This document shows, piece after piece, positions 7,996-16,083 of a stretch of 64,000 bases of DNA; position 1 is the stretch's first letter, and every line of letters begins with the position of its first letter. Below the pieces are notes generated by a model, which saw nothing but the letters and a program-made list of their open reading frames with translations, was not told the origin of the DNA and did no database searches. Location: assembly GCA_963743285.1 (NCBI GenBank), contig CAVUPF010000001.1, positions 744,001 through 808,000 on the forward strand, in the 5' to 3' direction. The stretch comes from CAVUPF01 sp963743285. GTDB taxonomy: Bacteria; Actinomycetota; Thermoleophilia; Solirubrobacterales; 70-9. A program made the translations under genes and the position numbers.

Positions 7996-8439
7996 TCAGC
8001 GACCTGGCCTGGGCACGGCGATCACCTCGAGCCCGTCGATGCCGCTGAAATCGCTCGGGTTACACGTGTAGAGGGGCAGGGCGTTGGCGAGCGCTGTCGC
8101 GGCGATCATCGCGTCGTAGGTGCGCGCGGTGGCCTTTCGCCCGGAGCGCCGCAACGAGGCGGCGACTCCGCCGAAGGCCCGGGCAGCACCGGCGTCGAAG
8201 GGGAGCGGGTCGAAGTCGGCCTCGGCCTGCTGGAGGTGGGCCTGACGCGCGGCGCGCTCGGTCTCCTGATCGGCCAGAAGCGGGCCAACTGCGAGCTCGA
8301 CGAGGGTCACGGCCGTGATCAACGGCTCGGCGGGCAAGGCCGTTGCGTCGGTGAGTCGCTGCAAGAGGATGACCGTCGAGGTGTCGAGGATCCCGCGTAG
8401 GGATGCCGGCTCTGCCGCGGTCGGGGGCGCCTCGCTCAA
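7996..8439 (-). CDS. vapC: VapC-type PIN-domain toxin
   Basis: The 147-residue protein has an 18-residue leader and then the PIN core: GILDTSTVILLQ, VTLVELAVGPL, TYDAMIAATALA and LYTCNPSDFSGIDGL. The acidic residues of the metal site are present (Asp in LDTS, Glu in VELAVG, Asp in TYDAMIA, Asp in NPSDF). It is a predicted endoribonuclease toxin. Its ATG overlaps the antitoxin stop (ATGA, 8436-8439), so the two are translationally coupled. The repeated tail element begins about 65 bases beyond its stop. Confidence 0.87.
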   Translation of the reverse strand: MSEAPPTAAEPASLRGILDTSTVILLQRLTDATALPAEPLITAVTLVELAVGPLLADQETERAARQAHLQQAEADFDPLPFDAGAARAFGGVAASLRRSGRKATARTYDAMIAATALANALPLYTCNPSDFSGIDGLEVIAVPRPGR

Positions 8440-8672
8440 AGGCTCGCGTCGAGCAGTCGATCGAGGTCGGCGCGCAAGCCGACCGGGTCGACGGCGGGCA
8501 GTCGGCGCCAGCGGCCCAAGAGGGCCTCGGCTGAGAGTGGGGGCCGGGACAGCGCCCGCAGCTCGGCGACCGGCCTTCCGGAGCGGGTGATCGTGATCTG
8601 CTCTCCGCGCGCGGCGCGGTCGATCACCTCGCCCCCGTGGTTGCGCAGATCTCGAGTGCTGACCTTAGACAT
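8436..8672 (-). CDS. Phd/YefM-type antitoxin (VapB partner)
   Basis: The 78-residue protein MSKVSTRDLRNHGGEVIDRA...GEQITITRSGRPVAEL is a classic Phd/YefM N-terminal domain. The C-terminus (LLGRWRRLPAVDPVGLRADL) is the toxin-binding part typical of PIN-linked members. It is the first gene of the minus-strand pair with the PIN toxin. Autoregulation at the region upstream of 8672 (gcgtatcacgcgtgctaca, containing a partial palindrome) is likely by analogy. Confidence 0.87.
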   Translation of the reverse strand: MSKVSTRDLRNHGGEVIDRAARGEQITITRSGRPVAELRALSRPPLSAEALLGRWRRLPAVDPVGLRADLDRLLDASL

Positions 8673-8715
8673 GCCAGCGAGCGTATCACGCGTGCTACAG
8701 CAAGCGGGAGGCTAC

Positions 8716-9509
8716 TTAGCGCCGCGCTGAGGCGCTTGGCGAGTGCTTGGCGCCGCGGTAGTGCTGGCGATGGTGGCTGATTTTGAGCTTCACGCAGCGA
8801 AGTTTGCCATTGACTTTTTGCTTCTTAAAGCCCTTTTTGCACTTGAGGGGCTTCTGGTGCCCTGAACCGGGCTTTTTGTGGTGGCGGTGTCTGCCATGCG
8901 GTTTGTGATGGCTGTGCCCGCTGTGCTTTACGGAGTTGACGTAGTAGTAGTCGCCGCTGGGGGCGCAGCCAAAGAAGCCGCAGAAGCCTGATTCCCAGAC
9001 TTCCCATCCGCCGCGCCATCCGCTCACGGCTTCGCTGGGGGGAAACTCGCTGGCCTGGGTGGCCTTCCAGGTACACGTCGTGTCAGCGGGCGTGGTCGAG
9101 CCGCCTACGGTCATGGCGTTCTTGCAGCCGGAGACGATCGGGCCGGGGGGGGTGGCCCAGCTCGGCTCACCCCCATCCGCGGTCGCGACGGAGGCGGTTA
9201 TGTCCTGTCCAACCGCGACGAGATGGGGGGAGATGTGGATCTGGCCGTAGTAGGTGGCTGCCATGAAGTCCGGTGGCGCGGGATCTCGAAGCCGTTTTCT
9301 GGGCAGACGCTGTGGCTTGAGCCGAGCGGGAAGCAGGGTTCGGGAGGAGGACCGAGCTTGTCGCTCTTGTGTGCCGCAAGTGTTGACGCTGGAGAAGACA
9401 CGGTGCCTTCAGCCAATGCCGCTCCGGGTGTCCCGAGCATGGCTGTCGCTGCCACCGCCAATACCAGCACGGCTCGTGATCTCTTGCGTTGCTTCACTAC
9501 TGGTCTCAT
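8716..9509 (-). pseudogene. Secreted protein with cationic His/Lys-rich tail, frameshifted
   Basis: ATG 9509 (GGAG six bases upstream) starts a clear signal peptide (RAVLVLAVAATAML...ALA). That frame drifts into unlikely sequence near 9290, while a second frame supplies the rest (MAATYYGQIHISPH... to 8716). One indel around 9265-9310 would join them. The C-terminus is very basic and His-rich (HSGHSHHKPHGRHRHHKK) and carries the CKKGFKKQKVNGKLRCV motif seen as a repeated tail on envelope proteins of Thermoleophilia. The middle part has several Cys. Function is unknown. It may be a real pseudogene or a sequence error. Confidence 0.6.
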
Positions 9510-9545
9510 ACTCATCTCCCGCAGCATCTTACGGTGCAGTCGCCT

Positions 9546-9692
9546 ATGAGCCCATCAGCGCCGAGTATCCCGGCGAATCACCACCAAGGCGCTTCGAGCT
9601 CATTGAGCGACGAGTTGATCGCTGAACGGCGAGCCGAAGCGCGAGCCGAGGACCGCGAGGACGAAGCTCGCCGTCGCCGTGCCGGACGCTGA
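9546..9692 (+). CDS. Small VapB-like antitoxin
   Basis: The 48-residue frame starts at ATG 9546 and contains SLSDELIAERRAEARAEDRED, the charged helix typical of short antitoxins that precede PIN toxins. Its stop overlaps the GTG of the PIN fragment by 14 bases. The N-terminal half shows no clear DNA-binding fold, so the gene may itself be truncated. Identification depends mainly on the downstream PIN remnant. Confidence 0.5.
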   Translation: MSPSAPSIPANHHQGASSSLSDELIAERRAEARAEDREDEARRRRAGR

Positions 9693-9835
9693 AGCATCTC
9701 GAACGCCGACTTCGGTGCTCGATGCCTCCGCGGTAATGGCGCTGCTACACGACGAGGACGGCGCCTCGGCCGTCGTTGGAGCAATTGCCGCCGGAGCGAC
9801 GATCAGCGAGCCAATCCGCGCGAGCGGAGTGCTAC
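9679..9835 (+). pseudogene. Truncated PIN-domain toxin
   Basis: A GTG at 9679 opens TSVLDASAVMALLHDEDGAS, the first strand and helix of a PIN domain with its first catalytic Asp, then VVGAIAAGATISEP. Similarity stops near 9830, where the next element, a riboswitch, begins. The Glu and the C-terminal Asp residues are missing. About two thirds of the protein is gone, so it cannot be an active nuclease. Confidence 0.7.
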
Positions 9836-9842
9836 GGTGCGA

Positions 9843-9974
9843 GCTAACTCAATCCGAGCCGCCTGCGCCCTGGTGCAGGCGGACGGGGGACCCAAAGCAG
9901 TTGGGGCAAATCGGCCGGTGATTCGGCTGGGCGGCGTCGCCGCGAGCCCGTCAGCTAACCCCGTAGGAGTCGAC
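9843..9974 (+). promoter_or_regulatory. Cyclic di-AMP riboswitch (ydaO-yuaA class)
   Basis: The region has the conserved blocks of this class in order: CTCAATCCGAGCC, a variable stem (CCGCCTGC 9859-9866 with GCAGGCGG 9875-9882), GGGGGACCCAAA (9885-9896), TTGGGGCAAATCGG (9901-9914) and the hallmark CCCGTCAGCTAACCCCGTAGG (9947-9967), with a closing ACTC/GAGT pairing. In Actinobacteria the class usually turns off genes for wall-remodelling enzymes and resuscitation factors when c-di-AMP is high. Here the next gene is a response regulator whose ribosome site (GAGGAGG, 9978-9984) starts right after it. Confidence 0.9.
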
Positions 9975-9990
9975 GATGAGGAGGTAGGAG

Positions 9991-10933
9991 ATGGGGACCG
10001 AAGTCGGTGTGAAGGATCGTTCACTGGCAGCCCGCGCCGCCGCGGCCGTATCCGGGTTGGGAGGCCGAAAGGGCGACAAGGGGATGGCGAGCCCGCCAAC
10101 CTCGAATCCTGGAGGCGTCGCCAACTTGAGCCGACAGCAGACCATCAGGCTCGCGGTAATCGACGCCGACAGCAGTTTCGTGACCGTGCTGGCGAAGCGC
10201 ACCGGGATCGCTGGCTGGGAACTACGCCAGGTGGCTGGCGCCGTCTCGCCCGAGGAGCTTGTGGCGATGAAGCTGAACGCCCTTCTGCTCGACCCGGCCG
10301 TGCTGGAGGAGGACTGCTGGGCCTACCTCGAGCAGGTCTGTACGAGGCTCCCGGATCTGGGCGTGGTCGTCTGCACCGACCGCTCGAAGGTGGCCCAGCG
10401 GGTGCGGGGCCTGCGCCTCGGGGTCGATGACTGGCTCGACCAAGCCCTGCCATCCCGAGGAGGCGATGGCCCGGATCGAGGCGGTCACCCGACCTCACCG
10501 CCGCAGCCACTCCCACGCCGAGCGTGGCTCGCTTGCGGCCGGAGAGCTGGCAATCCGTGCCGACCAGTTCCAGGCTTTCGTCGGCCACTGCAGCCTCGAT
10601 CTGACGCGCCGCGAGTTCGAGCTGCTTCACTTGCTCGCCGAGGCATCGGGCCGGGTACTGGAGCGCGAGGCGATCTACCAGCGGGTCTGGGGGTACACGA
10701 TGGCCCACGGCGATCGCTCGGTCGATGTCTTCGTCCGCAAGCTTCGCCAGAAGTTCGAGGACTGCTCTCCCGAGTGGACCTACATCCACACCCACTTTGG
10801 GGTCGGCTATCGCTTTGACCCAGAGCCGGCATGCAAGACCGGTGCTCCCGGCGCTGAGTCGGGATCTCCGGAATGCGGGGAGGCCACCGTGAAAGGGTCG
10901 GTGCAGGAGGGGGTGTTGGTGGCTAGCTCTTGA
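9991..10933 (+). pseudogene. OmpR-family response regulator with a frameshift
   Basis: ATG 9991 follows a strong ribosome site. After about 45 flexible residues comes a receiver domain: IRLAVIDAD (acidic pair), NALLLDPAV (phosphoacceptor Asp), VVVCTD and LGVDDWL. The frame is then lost. Removing one base near 10437 joins DDWL to TKPCHPEEAMARIEAV and the winged-helix DNA-binding domain (LTRREFELLHLL, GYTMAHGDRSVDVFVRKLRQKF, GVGYRF) ending at 10933. The joined protein is a complete OmpR-type regulator with every key receiver residue. No slippery heptamer is seen at the shift, so decay or a base-call error is more likely than programmed shifting. Confidence 0.8.
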
Positions 10934-11059
10934 TTTTAATTTGGAAGAGAGTTCGGCCCCCTACCTGCTGCTCAGGAAGCCGATGATGGCCGTATGGGCG
11001 AATATCGCGGGCGCCTCGTGTGCTCTCCCGCTCGGCTGTGTTTGGTTGTGTGACGCCGT

Positions 11060-11581
11060 TCAACTCGCTGATCCCCGAGCATTTGTGTACCGGAGCGACC
11101 CCGGCGTGTCGAGCAGTTCGCCGATCTCGAGCAGCGTCTTCAGGCCCGAGAGGATCATCGGCCAGCCGCCGTAGAGTTCGGCGTTGACGCCTTCGGGGAG
11201 CTGGTCGTGGACGACGGTGAGCCGGCACGAGCTGCCGACCGGCTCGATCGCCCAGGTGACCCGGGTGGCGCCGATCGCCTTCACATCTTCGCTCCAGAGC
11301 GCGGTGAAGCTCTGCACGAGCAGGCGCGGCGGGTCGACGACGAGGTTCTCTCCCGTCGCGATCTCGAGCCCGCCGGAAGAGGTGGCCTCATAGCTCGCGC
11401 CCTCGCTCCAGTCGGAGTTCGTGGCGACGCCGAAGCTGTACTTGGCGCGCTGCTCGGGATCGGTGATCGCCTCCCAGAGCCGCTCCGCTGTCGTCTTGAT
11501 GAAGATCTCGAAGACGGCGGTGTCGCCGACCGGCGCGGTGCCGTTCGAGAACGAGACGGGCTGTGTGTCGTGCATGGTCAT
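11060..11581 (-). CDS. SRPBCC (AHSA1-type) domain protein
   Basis: This 173-residue START-like fold protein has the AHSA1 pattern: VFEIFIKTTAERLWEAITDPE, YSFGVATNSDWSEGASYE, VTWAIEPVGSSCRLTVVHDQ and a C-terminal GGWPMILSGLKTLLE helix. Members bind hydrophobic ligands or act as small stress enzymes. ATG 11581 overlaps the stop of the ArsR-type gene (ATGA), a very common pairing in Actinobacteria in which the regulator controls the pair. The ligand is not predictable. Confidence 0.85.
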   Translation of the reverse strand: MTMHDTQPVSFSNGTAPVGDTAVFEIFIKTTAERLWEAITDPEQRAKYSFGVATNSDWSEGASYEATSSGGLEIATGENLVVDPPRLLVQSFTALWSEDVKAIGATRVTWAIEPVGSSCRLTVVHDQLPEGVNAELYGGWPMILSGLKTLLEIGELLDTPGSLRYTNARGSAS

Positions 11582-11883
11582 GCCTCCAATTGGGTTTTGA
11601 GCTCGGCGAGCCCGGCCGCCCACGGCTCTTGGTACTTGCTCACCCAGCGGTCGTAGATGAGTCGGATCGGGACCGGGTTGAGGAAATGGAGCTTCTCGCG
11701 GCCGCGCTTTCGCGTGACCACGAGTCCGGCCTCCTCCAGCACCCGCAGGTGCTTCATGACGCCGAAGCGCGTCATCGGAAGCTCCTGCTCGAGCGCGGTC
11801 AGCGTCTGCCCGTTCTCGGTGAAGAGCGTGTCGAGCAACTGCCGCCGCGTCGGGTCTGCGAGTGCCTTGAAGACCGCGTCCAT
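11578..11883 (-). CDS. ArsR-family transcriptional regulator
   Basis: ATG 11883 gives the usual start MDAVFKALADPTRRQLLD for this winged-helix family. The recognition region is LTALEQELPMTRFGVMKHLRVLEEAGLV and the wing is TRKRGREKLHFLN. No metal-binding Cys box (ELCVCD type) is present, so it belongs to the non-metal group that travels with SRPBCC proteins. A longer version from 11922 would lie over the promoter-like sequence (tgaccgaatagtcacatg). About 101 residues. Confidence 0.87.
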   Translation of the reverse strand: MDAVFKALADPTRRQLLDTLFTENGQTLTALEQELPMTRFGVMKHLRVLEEAGLVVTRKRGREKLHFLNPVPIRLIYDRWVSKYQEPWAAGLAELKTQLEA

Positions 11884-12349
11884 GATCCGGGAAGTATAGG
11901 TGACCGAATAGTCACATGTCAAGCTGTCTCAATCCGAAGCGAACGCGGCGCCGAGACCGCCCCGGCCTCTCTCTGGACGACCCGGACTGACGGGCCGTAG
12001 CGCCAAAGCGGTTGGGTCAATCAGAGACGACTGCTTTCGCGGGGTTGCCACTCGCATCCGACGAAAAGGAGGCAACTCCGCCGAGACCTGGGGCATACTG
12101 GCTCTCGATGTCACAGCGCAATATGGACATCTTCGGTTGAGCTGTCGCTTCCATAACCCACGGACGCGGAAGCTGCCGGAACACGCTCAAGACCTACGCC
12201 CGAAGGGATACGCCGATGACACTGCCAAGCCCTACATCCGGCACTGCGACTGCCGAGTCTGGCGCAACGAAGATCGCCGAACGCCGTAGAAAACACGACA
12301 CCATCTCGATAAGGCGGTCCGCCTCAGCCCGTCTGAAATCAGGCACGCG
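11884..12349. other. Region with no recognised gene
   Basis: On the plus strand a frame without a good start (about 12010-12290) reads through to a stop at 12288. Nothing in it (for example RHCDCRVWRNEDR) matches a family I know. The region holds the ArsR promoter at its left end. It may contain gene debris. Confidence 0.35.
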
Positions 12350-12775
12350 ATGAGCGAGGTTAAAGGCTTCAACGCCAAGCTCGCGGTCGTCATTACTCAC
12401 GCCGTTGGTTCGATGGCGATGGCATATATCTTCTGCCTGATCGCCCTCACAAGCCTTCCGGCCATCCTCATTGAGGCGGGGGTCCTAACCAACGGCGATG
12501 TGCCCAAGTTCCTCACCAAGCCGGGGCTCATCCTGATCGTCGCGTGGATCGCGCAGACCTTTATCCAGCTCGTCCTCTTGTCGATCATCATGGTCGGCCA
12601 GGACGTGCAGTCGATTGCGTCCGACGCTCGCTCGGAAAACACGTTCAAGGACACGCAGGGGATCCTCGATGCCCTCAACACGGAAACCGAGGGCGGTCTG
12701 AAGACGATCCTTGAAGCGATCCAAGCGCAGGCAAAGCCCGTTCAGCAAACAGGCTCCGAGGGTGTCGTTGGCTGA
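12350..12775 (+). CDS. Small membrane protein of unknown function
   Basis: The 141-residue protein has two hydrophobic segments (about residues 11-38, LAVVITHAVGSMAMAYIF..., and 57-82, LILIVAWIAQTFIQLVLL) separated by a short polar loop. A hydrophilic C-terminal tail of about 60 residues follows. The arrangement recalls the small two-helix proteins near DUF1003 genes, and a DUF1003 gene lies 1 kb downstream. No catalytic motif is visible. Codon use is less GC-biased than in neighbouring housekeeping genes. Confidence 0.65.
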   Translation: MSEVKGFNAKLAVVITHAVGSMAMAYIFCLIALTSLPAILIEAGVLTNGDVPKFLTKPGLILIVAWIAQTFIQLVLLSIIMVGQDVQSIASDARSENTFKDTQGILDALNTETEGGLKTILEAIQAQAKPVQQTGSEGVVG

Positions 12776-12841
12776 GATGGGTCGCGAGCGAGCCTTGCCG
12801 ACCTCGACCTCGAGCGGCTCGCCAGGCAAGGCATCTACACG

Positions 12842-13078
12842 ATGTTCTCGGCCCAGCGCAGTAGCACAGAAGACAGTGTGGGGAGCGACCGCGCGGGCAC
12901 GGCGAGGCTACTCGCCACCGGGCTGGCCTTGAGCATCGACAACCTCGTGGTCGGGTTCGCTCTCGGCATTTATCAGGTCTCCTTGGCGGTCGCGGCCGTG
13001 CTTATTGCCGCCGTCTGTGTCGCGATGTCCTCGATCGGTCCTCTTGCTCCTCGTCCACAGCGACATCTCGGCCAGTAG
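12842..13078 (+). pseudogene. Fragment resembling an MntP-type manganese efflux pump
   Basis: The frame contains TGLALSIDNLVVGFALGIYQ followed by a hydrophobic stretch. This is the repeated helix signature of the MntP/DUF204 family, where a conserved Asp lies in a LSxDxLxVG motif. The family is about 190 residues with six helices. Only two helices are present and the end is unrelated, so this is a fragment. The assignment rests on one motif. Confidence 0.45.
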
Positions 13079-13090
13079 CGCCGAGTTGTC

Positions 13091-13411
13091 TCAGCTGCCT
13101 GGCGGGTGATAGCCGACAGAGCGCTTGGCGGCTACGTCAATTTCCTCGGGCGTGAGCAGTTGGATCGTCTGCAGCGCGGCACCACCAGCACCATTGACCG
13201 CAAGGACAACGGCTGCGGCGGTCTCGTTGTCGGGGAGGTCCACGATCACGTAGGCATCCCGATCACCGAACGCGAAGTAGAAGCTCTCGAGTTTGCCGCC
13301 GAGGTTCTCCGTCATCTCGGCGACGGCATCGCGCCGACTGCTTCCTCCCTTGCTCCTGACGCCCTCAACGCCTTGAGACGAATAGGACACCTCGAACAGA
13401 TATTTAGGCAT
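13091..13411 (-). CDS. GYD-domain protein
   Basis: The 106-residue protein begins MPKYLFEVSYSSQGVEGV and has the ferredoxin-like GYD pattern: RRDAVAEMTENLGGKLESFYFAFGDRDAYVIVDLPDNETAAAVVLAV (given here in two adjoining stretches, RRDAVAEMTENLGG and YFAFGDRDAYVIVDLP). These proteins form small oligomeric barrels whose role is unknown. ATG 13411 was chosen over longer options because the family starts at this residue. No co-directional partner adjoins it. Confidence 0.85.
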   Translation of the reverse strand: MPKYLFEVSYSSQGVEGVRSKGGSSRRDAVAEMTENLGGKLESFYFAFGDRDAYVIVDLPDNETAAAVVLAVNGAGGAALQTIQLLTPEEIDVAAKRSVGYHPPGS

Positions 13412-13718
13412 TGCAGTTTCCCCTTCGTGATCGAGTCGGTGCGGCATCCTACTGACGAGGGGCTCGTGTAATCGCGTGACGAGCGGCTGTCGGGTGCTAC
13501 CGCATGCGATGCAGAGGTTCCTGCCAATCGTGCGGCGGGAGACGGCTAGCACCTGCCGGCGCCGGCGCCACTCTTCAGCGGACAGCCTGAGGCTCCCGCA
13601 CAGGAGCGCTTTGGCACCTCAGGGTGCGACCGACACCCAGGCTGGCGGAGGCCGCCCTATGCGCCATCTACCCTTCCGCCTGATGTTCATCACAGACAAA
13701 GCCAAGAGAGGAAGCTAG
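13412..13718. other. Region with no recognised gene
   Basis: This is the upstream region of the leftward GYD gene and the rightward DUF1003 gene. No coding frame with a recognisable product is seen. The ribosome site of the DUF1003 gene (gagaggaag) lies at its right end. Confidence 0.4.
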
Positions 13719-14270
13719 ATGGACGCGTCGGAGCTCCAGCAGCAGCACCCGGTCAAGGCCGATCCTCTGCGCCACCATGACCACTACCAGCAGGAAGGCA
13801 AGCACCCCTCACCCTATGCCGGGGGAAGCAGCTTCATGGAGCGGATGGCCGAGCGGGTCGCGTCGGGCATGGGCACCGTGCAGTTCGTCGTCATCGGCTC
13901 GCTGATCATCCTTGGCTGGATTCTCGCCAACGGCGCGGTGCATTACGCCAGTACCACGATCAAGGCACTCGAACACGGCGGTCAGTTCGATCCCGAGCCG
14001 TGGATCCTGCTGAACCTGATCTTCTCCGGCGTTGCGTTTTACACGGGTGCACTGGTCATCATCGCCCAGAAGGCACAAACGAGGACCGACAAAGCGAACG
14101 AGGAAGCGTCGGCGCAGCATCGTGACGAGCTGGCGCAGCTGCAGACCGACCTGCTCAAGAAGAACACCGACCTCACCGAGCAGATCCATACGTTGAGCGA
14201 GAAGATGAGCGCGCTCACCCAGGAGGTCCATGAGGCTACCTGCAGGACGGGTACATCTCCCTTCACATGA
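13719..14270 (+). CDS. DUF1003 membrane protein
   Basis: This 183-residue protein has a polar, His-rich N-terminus (to about residue 45). The two-helix DUF1003 core follows: MGTVQFVVIGSLIILGWI and PWILLNLIFSGVAFYTGALV, then QKAQTRTDKANEEASAQHRD. The C-terminal 50 residues form a coiled coil (LAQLQTDLLKKNTDLTEQ). The family is an uncharacterised inner-membrane protein group linked loosely to envelope or stress functions. The ATG at 13719 follows a ribosome site. The last dozen residues (CRTGTSPFT) look unlike the family, so the end may be altered. Confidence 0.85.
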   Translation: MDASELQQQHPVKADPLRHHDHYQQEGKHPSPYAGGSSFMERMAERVASGMGTVQFVVIGSLIILGWILANGAVHYASTTIKALEHGGQFDPEPWILLNLIFSGVAFYTGALVIIAQKAQTRTDKANEEASAQHRDELAQLQTDLLKKNTDLTEQIHTLSEKMSALTQEVHEATCRTGTSPFT

Positions 14271-14526
14271 TCGGCTCAGAGTCCTCAGCCAGGCGCAGTC
14301 ATCTAAGCCCGACCGACGCGCTCCTTCGGTGGGAGACACGGTTCCACCAGACGTTCTGGGTGCTCGGAGAGATCACGCTGGTCGTGCCTCCCGCGGTCTG
14401 CGCGATCGTGCGCCGACGGTACCCTCACGAGCTGTGGCCCTCAGTGCCAGCGGGGAGGCGCGGCGGGCCCTCGCCGCCACCGACTCCAACCACATAGCCG
14501 ATTACAACCAGTGAAGCGAGGTAGCC

Positions 14527-15311
14527 ATGAACCATGAACCGAACAAACCGAGGCCACTCGAAGTTGAGGTAACCGACACGGCGGAGGTCCCTGTCGTCGT
14601 CGAGCGGGCCACGTTTCAAGCCGAGCTCGACGCCCTGCGAGTCCGAGAGAAGGCGCACACTCGCGAGGGAGATGCGATCGCTGCGGCCCGTCGCCGCCTC
14701 CCGATGGTCGAGATGGACCCGACTCTCGCGCTGATCGGTCCGCGCGGCCCGGTGACCTTGCTGGACGCGTTCGAGGGGCGTCCGCAGCTGATCGCTTACT
14801 ACTTCATGTGGTACCCCGGGCGACCCGCGGCCGAGCAGTGCGAGGGCTGCACGTTCTACACGACGCAGGTAGGCGAGCTCTCCCAATCCTGCATTCGCGC
14901 CACGTTACCTACGCGACGTTTTGCCAGGGGCCATACGAGGAGAGCATCCGCTACCGCGAGTTCATGGGCTGGGAGATGCCCTGGTACTCAGCCCAGGACT
15001 CGCTCGATGCGCTGCTCGTCGGGCGCCAGGTCGGCAGGTTCCACCTGGTGTGCTACCTGCGTTCGGGCGACCGGGTGTTCGAGACCTACTGGACCAACGG
15101 GCGCGGCGCAGAGGCGATGGACTACAGCTACGCGCTGCTCGACCTGACGGTGTACGGCCGGCAGGAGACCTGGGAGGACTCGCCCGCTGGCTGGCCTCAG
15201 AGATCGGGGATCGACGGCGAGCACCTGCTCCGCACCAACGGGCGTCCCACCGCCCAGTGGTCCCGCTTGGAAGCCGGGCGCTCGGACGACCTCCGGGGTG
15301 CCAGGGCGTGA
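14527..15311 (+). pseudogene. DUF899 thioredoxin-like oxidoreductase, frameshifted
   Basis: ATG 14527 follows a GAGG site. The first frame gives the DUF899 N-terminus, the helix AAARRRLPMVEMD, LIAYYFMWYPG and CEGCTFYTTQVGELS. It then drifts. The second frame resumes LHSRHVTYATFCQGPYEE and continues through FMGWEMPWYSA, FETYWTNGRG and ETWEDSP to 15311. A missing base (or two extra) near 14883 explains both. The joined protein would be about 260 residues, normal for this predicted dithiol-disulfide oxidoreductase group. Decay and sequencing error are both possible. Confidence 0.75.
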
Positions 15312-15531
15312 GCGGATCTCCAACCGCGAAGCCGGCGTCTCAGCCCTGGGGAGTACGCGACTGCGCGTCCGCTACTCCCGCGAATCCTCATCCGCATCCC
15401 GGGAGCGTCGCTGGGCCGTCCGGCGATCGCAGTCATGACCTGCACGGTCGGCATCGTGAGGCACTGAGGCTGGATCATCCGTTTGAATCCGTCCTATTTG
15501 GCGGCCGAATACTATGAAAGGAAGCGAGTCT

Positions 15532-15768
15532 ATGAAGACAATGACATGTAAACAATTGGGTGGACCATGCGATTTCCCGCTTCAGGGTGATACCGCAGAT
15601 GAGGTTATAAAAGCGCAGGATAGACATCTAAAGGAAGTGGTCGCAAAGGGTGATAAAACACACGAAAGTGCCTTGAAGGAGATGAAGGGTAGGTGGAAAA
15701 AGCCCATATCAGGAATGGGGTGGTACAGGAAAACCAAGCGTGATTTTGCTGCTCTTCCCGAAGACTGA
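15532..15768 (+). CDS. DUF1059-type small protein
   Basis: The 78-residue protein MKTMTCKQLGGPCDFPLQGD...EVIKAQDRHLKEV...ALKEMKGRW matches the DUF1059 pattern with its two early Cys and charged helix. ATG 15532 follows a GGAAGCGAG site; an earlier ATG at 15514 is possible. The DNA is clearly AT-richer than all around it (AAA, ATA and TGT codons), which suggests recent transfer. Function is unknown. Confidence 0.75.
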   Translation: MKTMTCKQLGGPCDFPLQGDTADEVIKAQDRHLKEVVAKGDKTHESALKEMKGRWKKPISGMGWYRKTKRDFAALPED

Positions 15769-16083
15769 TCGGTAACAGAGCTTGTGTTTTGCTAGCCGAG
15801 CGAGCATCTGAACACCGGCCACGTTCAGGCTCGTTCGGGATGTATCCCGGCCCTGCCGACCCACGACCGGCTCAGGCTCGCTTCGATAGCCATTTTCGGC
15901 AGGGCGGGCGGTCTGAGCGGGCATCGCCTCAAGTTAGACGGACGGCCCCCTCAAAGCTGCTCAAAGGCCATCGAGCTGCTCAGATCGCCTCGGAGGCGAG
16001 TTCTTTGCGCTTACGACGGCTTGCGAGCCGTTTCCGACCGCACAGCCCGTCACTCAGGCCACGCGGTCGGACACAGCCTCGGA
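15769..16083. other. Region with no recognised gene
   Basis: No supported coding frame is present. A short palindrome (tcgcctcggaggcga) near 15990 is the only structure noted. Confidence 0.4.

Noticed and set aside
10430..10445. Programmed ribosomal frameshift in the response regulator
   Set aside because: No slippery heptamer, internal ribosome-like site or stop-codon context is found at the joint, so a plain indel is more likely.
12010..12290. Open stretch on the plus strand ending at 12288
   Set aside because: There is no start codon with a ribosome site and no similarity I recognise; it was left as an unassigned region.
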